A stretch of DNA of 64,000 nucleotides from Augochlora pura (lineage: Eukaryota > Arthropoda > Insecta > Hymenoptera > Halictidae): contig NC_135777.1 in the NCBI RefSeq assembly GCF_028453695.1, positions 5,445,714 through 5,509,713 of the forward strand, given 5' to 3'. Both the position numbers and the translations under genes were made by a program. The stretch's first letter is position 1. The number at the start of each line of letters is the position of its first letter. Shown here in pieces: positions 58,632 to 64,000 of the stretch. The notes beneath the pieces are model-generated. The model was not told the DNA's origin. It did not search any database and was given only the letters and a program-made list of their open reading frames with translations.

Positions 58632-59317
58632 TTAATATATTATATATTATATATTCGCGTATCGCGATATTGGCGAACCCTTCGGATGGCATCGACGGGT
58701 CCGCCGCGATATCCTGGCGAGAGAGTCGATCGTACGCGGGCAGGGATGCGGACAGTGAAAAGGCCCCCGAGGGGGTGAGTTCGTATAGGCGGCCGCTAGC
58801 AGCTCGAAATCCAGTTTCTGGGCTGCGAGGGCTCGGCGCGACGGGGAACGACGGCCGATTTTCCCAAGCTCGAAGGCTAGCCGGCGCTGTTTTTTGCTCG
58901 GCGGAATTCCTGAACGGCGTCGCGCGAGCGCGCCTCCTCCGTGCTTACTCCCATGACTCCCATGCCAGAAGGGGTATCGCAAAAAAAGAGAAAGAGGACG
59001 AGGAGACGCGCGGAGGCCGCAGGTAGACGCGTCGAAATCGGGAGGGTGAGAGAGAGAGAGACTATGGCCGGGCCTGGCAACGTCGGGGTCGGGCCGGCCA
59101 ACGAGGATTCATCGGCACCCCGGTTCAATCGAAGTCGAATCGAACCGGCGCGGCACGCCGAGAGGAACGAGATAAAAAGGAGGACGGAGGGGAGGACCTC
59201 GTCTTCTTCTCTCGCTCGGGCTGGAGGTCCAAGATCGATGCGAAAATGTATGGTGGACCCGGAGCGTCGCGAGAACGCGAATGCCCGGCTGGGATAGACT
59301 AGAATAGACTAGAAATA

Positions 59318-59335
59318 TTGGGTCTGCCGATAAGT
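59318..59335 (+). mobile_element. Mariner-type terminus, cut by a MITE
   Basis: TA then TTGGGTCTGCCGATAAGT, interrupted at TTAA by the family A copy at 59336. Confidence 0.45.
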
Positions 59336-59571
59336 TTAATCCTTTGCACTCGAGTGGCGACTCTAAGGCACCACAAAAATTATTCTATTTCGGTCTAAAA
59401 TAATTTTTGCAACAATAAGGTTCAGATTCAAAAAATTGTCAAGAACTAATACTGTTGGTAGGAGTCACAAGAATAAATTTTGTGTGCATAAAAATTTATT
59501 TTATATATAACACGAATCAGAAAAATTATTTCGAATTTACAGTTAAAATGGCTCCCAGTGCAAAGGGTTAA
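59336..59571 (+). mobile_element. piggyBac-like MITE family A, complete (236 bp)
   Basis: TTAA at both ends; GTGGCGACTCTAAGGCACCAC with arms GTGG/CCAC centred at 59364, 24 bp in. Right end GGCTCCCAGTGCAAAGGG. Confidence 0.85.
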
Positions 59572-59576
59572 TTATA

Positions 59577-59720
59577 CAGTCAGTCCCGTAAGTATTCGTA
59601 CCCTCGTTGCTTATAAGAGAAATCTGTTGAAATCAAGGGATGCGCGTCAGATTTTGCGATAAACTTTTTGTTATCGATGAACACGTGTGCAAAGTTTATT
59701 TATACCAAATTATAACAAAA
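59577..59720 (+). mobile_element. Tc1-like terminus (solo end)
   Basis: TA then CAGTCAGTCCCGTAAGTATT then CGTACCC, a terminal repeat of the Tc1 type. No transposase and no inverted partner are visible. Extent approximate. Confidence 0.55.
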
Positions 59721-61150
59721 TTGATCAACTAATAACAAAAATGATCAATAATAATTAATAATAAATTTCAATAATAAACTATCATTAATAATCTTAACCG
59801 AAATTGCTTATTTGTTGATTTATATCACCACGGAGGTCTCGTGGGATTTACCCTAAAAATAATTCCTACAATAGCTAACAGTTAACAACTAATCCGATGA
59901 ATTAGCAATCTCTTTGCAAGTCAATTACCAACGCATTGTATGCGTATCGCGCATTCCTGTACGATGCATCAATGAATGCAACATAAATCGTACATTTCTA
60001 AATATACGATGCTATAAAGTAGCAACTTAATACATTAATAAGAAAGTAGAATAATTATTGTAGGTCAAAAGCATCGGATACCGTAACATTTGCCACGGTA
60101 CAACAGCAATGTCTCGCGGGCTAAGATCAAAACTTATAAAAATCGTTCGAAACCATCGACGAGAAACGCTCGAAACACGTGTCAATTATTTTTGCTCTAG
60201 AGACGGATGCGAAAAAATTTCATTAAAATCGACGACGGGGCCCCGGGTGCGCGCGTCTAACAAAGCAAAAAGCCAAAAACCGAAAGCAAAAAAAAAGAAA
60301 AGAAAAAGAAGCGAGAAGGCGGCAAAAAGTGAAAAGCGAAAAAGTAAAAAGGGACGAGGAGTTAGAAAAGCACGGTGGGAATATCGGAGCGGCGGACGGC
60401 ACTGGAATTTAAACCGTTTCTTCTTTCCCCGCGGTCCGTGTTTCCCTTTTCCCCCCCTCTCTCTCTCTCTCACTCTCTCTCTTTCTCTCTCTCTCTCCGG
60501 CCAACCGAGGGGGGAAACTTCAATCAGGAACGCGGTCTCGGGCAGCCCCGGCAATCTGCGAGCCCATGATCCGCGGCAACTTTTCCTCGAGACGATTCCC
60601 GCGAATAAGATTATCCGCGAGCTAATTCCGTTCGGAATTAACAATCGACGAGTGCGGCGGCTGCGCGCGGAGGGGTAGGGGGCCAGCGAGGGGCAGCGGT
60701 CGGCCGCCGGCAAAAATTCGATATTCAATGTACGGGCCGGGCACAGGATGTTAACGGTTTTCCGATAACCGGCTGAAATATCGAAAAAAGTATCGGATAC
60801 CGCGGGCCTACGTAGATTGTAGATTACACGTGCGATGACCTGGATCGCGCGCGCGCGCGCGGTCCCGGGATCTACGAGCGATTTCCCGGGCGAAGATCGG
60901 ATCGGAAATGAGAAACGTACGCGCGCGGGGCTCTCTCCGCGCTCCCGTTTCCGAAAGCCTTTCGACGCGGCCGAAACGCCTCGTCCGGCTGTGGACAGCA
61001 AAAGACAGCTTGGACAGCGAAAGCGTGCGCGCGCGCGCGAGTAGACGCTGCAAGCCCGATTCGAGGCGAAACGGGCGCGAGTTATGCGGTGCTTTCAATT
61101 AAGGCGAATTTCGCGCGAGCAGAAACGCATGGAGGGACGAGAGAGCGAAG

Positions 61151-61191
<41 letters not shown>

Positions 61192-61551
61192 GAGGCGAAA
61201 TAAAGAAACAGAGAGCATTGTCCGAAGCCGCTTCTATAGGCGAACGAATCAAGATTCGCCGGGCAATTTATTTTCCTGCTACGCGAATGCGAATGACCGG
61301 GCAGAATCTCGCGGACACGAGCACCATCAATGTTAAGAGCGTCTTAACACAACTGATGGGAATACGGGGAGCTGGCTGCGCGCAGCTGTCACTGCACTCG
61401 ACTGCTACGAACCGGCCAGACGGTCGCAATCGCGTCATTTCGTTGAACTAGATCGCCGCGCGCGCGAGCGCGAGAGAGCTTCTGGATTTTTCGAGGACTT
61501 GTTTGCGCGAGCCGAACCATACCTGTTACGAAACACCGTACTGACCTCTTC
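59721..61551. other. Intergenic, no supported gene
   Basis: AT-rich to about 60100, then CpG-rich. (CT)n at 60457-60497 and (GA)n at 61156-61186. The 60109-60678 frame has a Lys-rich run but no domain. Confidence 0.6.
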
Positions 61552-62014
61552 TCGACCCATTCGCGTCACAAAGAAAAGTCAAAAATTCGTTCCTATCACC
61601 GAAATCTTTTTTACTGTATTTAAACTTTTAGATACGGCAGGATTTCGCGCAAATAAAGTTTTTCGTAACTAAATTACGATTTTCTCTTAATATATATTTT
61701 CTCCGGATATCTATATATAGTACTAATAACATATATTCTTTTCTTAATATATTGTATATACACACTTTCACTTTTGTTTAATTATTTTAATACTTTTATT
61801 TAATTGTTTAATACTTTTATTATTTAATTATTGCTTTAATAAATAATAAAACAATTGAGTAAAGCACGAGCCATTCGCGAAAGCCACTACAGTGGCGCGT
61901 AGTGTCTAAAAGGTTAAATTTGAATGTCAGGCCTGGTATAAATAATACGCGCTTTGGTGATAAATGCCCGAGTCAAATGCGCGCATACATGCGCTTTTGA
62001 TGCGAATGGGTTAA
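61552..62014. mobile_element. piggyBac-like MITE family L split by family D
   Basis: Left TCGACCCATTCGCGTCACAA and right TTGATGCGAATGGGTTAA. GCGCATACATGCGC (61981-61994) is centred 22.5 bp from the right end. The D copy 61620-61917 is inserted inside. Confidence 0.65.
61620..61917 (-). mobile_element. piggyBac-like MITE family D, inverted (298 bp)
   Basis: Minus strand TTAACCTTTTAGACACTACG, palindrome CCACTGTAGTGG centred 23.5 bp in (61884-61895 on plus), other end ACTTTTAGATACGG. Body matches 46923-47172. Confidence 0.85.
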
Positions 62015-63020
62015 AACAGCGCGTTTGAACGTTCTTCCTTGCAAGTCTTTGCAAGATACAATAAATCTAATAAACGACGATCGACGAGTAACCGACTTAT
62101 GCGGCCACGTTTCGCCGCGACGGAATAATTATAAGATTTCGCCGAGGTATCGGGTTGTCTTCATGGAAATTTCGGGGCGTCGTGCGCTGCATCGTGGAAT
62201 AATTTTCTGCTGTCGATGCATCGTTGTTATTTCGTCGACGTCGCCCGTTCGGGAATTTCTCCGGGCAGCGTTAAAAGCGCGGCGCGGTTCAGGCCGGGCG
62301 GGAACTTTTGCCTGCCACTGTACGCGCGCGATTCTCCTTTCCAACGCCATTTCAAATGCATAGCCGTGCCGAGAGAGGACCGCGCAGCGCGGCGCGGCGC
62401 GGCGTAGGGTTAAATAATTTTATACGGCTGTTTACGGTTATGCGATCCGCGCGCGCGCGCGCGAGCGCAGGAAAGATTTAGGTCCGGGGCCTCGCGCGTG
62501 GCCATGGGAAAATCGTTCGGGGCTGGTCGCGTTAATCCGGAAAAGTTTGATGTGGATAAACTTTATCGGCGGAACATGTGATTACGAATAACTTCGTCTA
62601 ATAGAAACTTTTAATCGGGTAATTAAACTTTCTGGCCGGGGGACAACGCCGCTACTTTTCCGTCGCTTTTCATTATTACTCGTTCGAGTATATAATAAAA
62701 TGGCCTAATTACGGAAATCCGCGGCACGCTGCATCGATCTCGAGAACGCGTCCGCGAGGACTACGTGCTGCTACACGGTGTTTCGAAACCGTTGCACGGG
62801 GAACATCGAAATTTTAAGGCGCGGAAAGATAACGCGAAAGTGTCTATTATGGAACGCTTTCCAGGCTGCGTGGAAGCTTATCATCGATTTTATTGCAACT
62901 GAAAAGCGTTGGCGTTGAACATTCGCAGCCACAGTTTGCTAGACCGATGTTTCCAGATAACGTAATGGACTTTGAAACATTTGTTCATAGATCCACTTTC
63001 GCGTGTTCTATCCGGTTGTG
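62015..63020. other. Intergenic, no supported gene
   Basis: CpG-rich with a (CG)n run at 62447-62462. No recognisable gene or repeat. Confidence 0.6.
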
Positions 63021-63190
63021 TTAGGCTGTCCCATAAGTTTCTTCCGCGCCGCGCTATGAGTGATTCCAAGTGGCTGTATTTATATAAACATGCTTGCTTA
63101 TCTCTTAGCCGTTTATGGCATCGGTTTCAGTCGTCCCAGAGATCTTTCAGAGCACGTTTCAGTGGTGATAAAGTCTTTCTTAAAATTTTG
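63021..63190 (+). mobile_element. Mariner 5' end fragment
   Basis: TTAGGCTGTCCCATAAGTTT, then AAGTGGCTGTATTTATATAA and TTAAAATTTT. It matches about 160 bp of the 5' end of the 28897-30251 mariner read on the minus strand. Confidence 0.82.
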
Positions 63191-63218
63191 TATTATATAA
63201 TATTAATTGTGCTACTGT

Positions 63219-63431
63219 TTCAACCCTTTGACTACTATCGGCGCCTATTGGCGTCCGAGACACGTTGTCGTCCCAGTACTGTAGACGCCAATAGGCGTCC
63301 AGATCAAATTTTGCCTGTTTCGCCAATTTATTATTCAATTTGATGATTAAATATTGTAGAAAAAGCTTGAAATTAATGTTCACTTCGAGTAATATTGTTT
63401 TAATGTAATAGAATTCAGTATATTGAATATT
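63219..63431 (+). mobile_element. piggyBac-like family E element, interrupted
   Basis: TTCAACCCTTTGACTACTAT; GGCGCCTATTGGCGTC (63240-63255) and GACGCCAATAGGCGTC (63284-63299), 44 bp apart. The body matches 58039-58631 until family F enters at 63432. Confidence 0.8.
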
Positions 63432-63741
63432 TTAACCCTTTGCACTCCGCGTCATCATGGATGTTACTTACAAGCGCTTATAAACATTTATATTATTATA
63501 TAATAATATACTATATATTATTATATAATAATATACTATATATTATTATATAATAATATACTATATAGTATACGTTATAAAATGTATGTATGTATATATA
63601 ATATTATTATAATAATATTTGATTTATATGAATTTATAGACATCGAGAAATAGTTGCAAATCGCTAATAAACTTTAATGTTTAGTCATATACTAGAATTA
63701 CGATGTCCCCTCTCAGGGGACAACCGAGTGCAAAGGGTTAA
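63432..63741 (-). mobile_element. piggyBac-like MITE family F, complete (310 bp)
   Basis: TTAA at both ends; CCCTTTGCACTCCG left, CCGAGTGCAAAGGG right. CCCCTCTCAGGGG (63707-63719) is centred 24 bp from the right end. It includes a 25-bp AT tandem (63490-63570). Confidence 0.85.
63490..63570. repeat. 25-bp self-complementary AT tandem repeat, about 3 copies
   Basis: Unit TATTATTATATAATAATATA then CTATA; each unit is itself an inverted repeat. It lies inside the family F element. Confidence 0.85.
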
Positions 63742-63759
63742 ATATAAATATGCAACGTA

Positions 63760-63811
63760 TTAGGTTGTCCCATAAGTTTCTTCCGCACTACGCTATGAGT
63801 GACTCTAAGTG
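63760..63811 (+). mobile_element. Mariner 5' end fragment, cut by a gap
   Basis: TA then TTAGGTTGTCCCATAAGTTT, and AGTGACTCTAAGTG up to the N run. Same family as 63021. Confidence 0.75.
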
Positions 63812-63911
63812 NNNNNNNNNNNNNNNNNNNNNNNNNNNNNNNNNNNNNNNNNNNNNNNNNNNNNNNNNNNNNNNNNNNNNNNNNNNNNNNNNNNNNNNNN
63901 NNNNNNNNNNN
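63812..63911. other. Assembly gap (100 N)
   Basis: Exactly 100 N. The 89 bases after it repeat 63370-63458 exactly. Confidence 0.98.
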
Positions 63912-64000
63912 AAATTAATGTTCACTTCGAGTAATATTGTTTTAATGTAATAGAATTCAGTATATTGAATATTTTAACCCTTTGCACTCCGCGTCATCAT
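63912..64000. repeat. Exact duplicate of 63370-63458
   Basis: 89 identical bases, including the family E interior and the family F start (TTAA at 63974). Confidence 0.93.

Noticed and set aside
6484..63977. TTAACCC motifs as interstitial telomere repeats
   Set aside because: They occur singly at element ends, in inverted pairs, never in tandem; TTAA is the target-site duplication.
1..64000. tRNA or rRNA genes
   Set aside because: I found no cloverleaf with conserved box A and B and no rRNA-like segment by eye; a covariance-model scan would be needed to be certain.

Overview
The window looks like arthropod, most likely hymenopteran (perhaps ant), nuclear DNA. It has a BTB-ttk type gene with very long phase-0 introns, many DD34D mariner remnants, dense (CT)n/(GA)n microsatellites, CpG-rich unique sequence, and seven runs of exactly 100 N that mark scaffold gaps. 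The taxon is an inference. No virus, plasmid, operon or bacterial feature is present.

Only one cellular gene is supported. It lies on the minus strand, with three coding exons: 19110-18916, 5337-5188 and 616-about 344. Joined, they give the start of a BTB/POZ regulator with a complete BTB domain, followed by a linker and an AT-hook-like motif. Introns of about 13.6 kb and 4.6 kb separate the exons. The gene continues past the left edge, and any DNA-binding C-terminus is not in the window. I see no second gene in the remaining 45 kb (19111-64000), which is upstream or intergenic sequence.

The rest is mostly a transposon graveyard. The dominant class is short TTAA-flanked elements whose ends start CCCTTT, CCCATT, CCTTTT, CCCCTT, CACTAG and similar. 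TTAA target duplications and C-rich ends identify them as non-autonomous piggyBac-like elements (MITEs). About ten terminal-sequence families (called A to L here) are present, none encoding a transposase. They share a strict geometry: a family-specific 12-21 bp palindrome centred 23.5-24 bp inside the element end in 23 ends that I measured. In six elements or clusters the palindrome recurs at about 41-48 bp intervals, most often 44-45. This matches, from memory, the position of the palindrome bound by the cysteine-rich domain of the cabbage-looper piggyBac transposase. It is the most interesting pattern in the window.

Other mobile DNA: a 1.36 kb dead mariner (28897-30251), an internally deleted Mos1-like mariner (41979-42912), a 548-bp mariner derivative with TA duplications (56341-56888), several mariner or Tc1 solo ends, two elements with CAGGGTGT ends, and three (AAT)n-tailed repeats that look like non-LTR retrotransposon 3' ends. 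Insertions are stacked inside each other at 45122-45859, 46750-47546, 48562-49413, 56171-57174, 61552-62014 and 63021-63741. There are also a 323-bp foldback at 54292-54614, a hairpin at 20866-20954, and a duplicated segment around the last gap.
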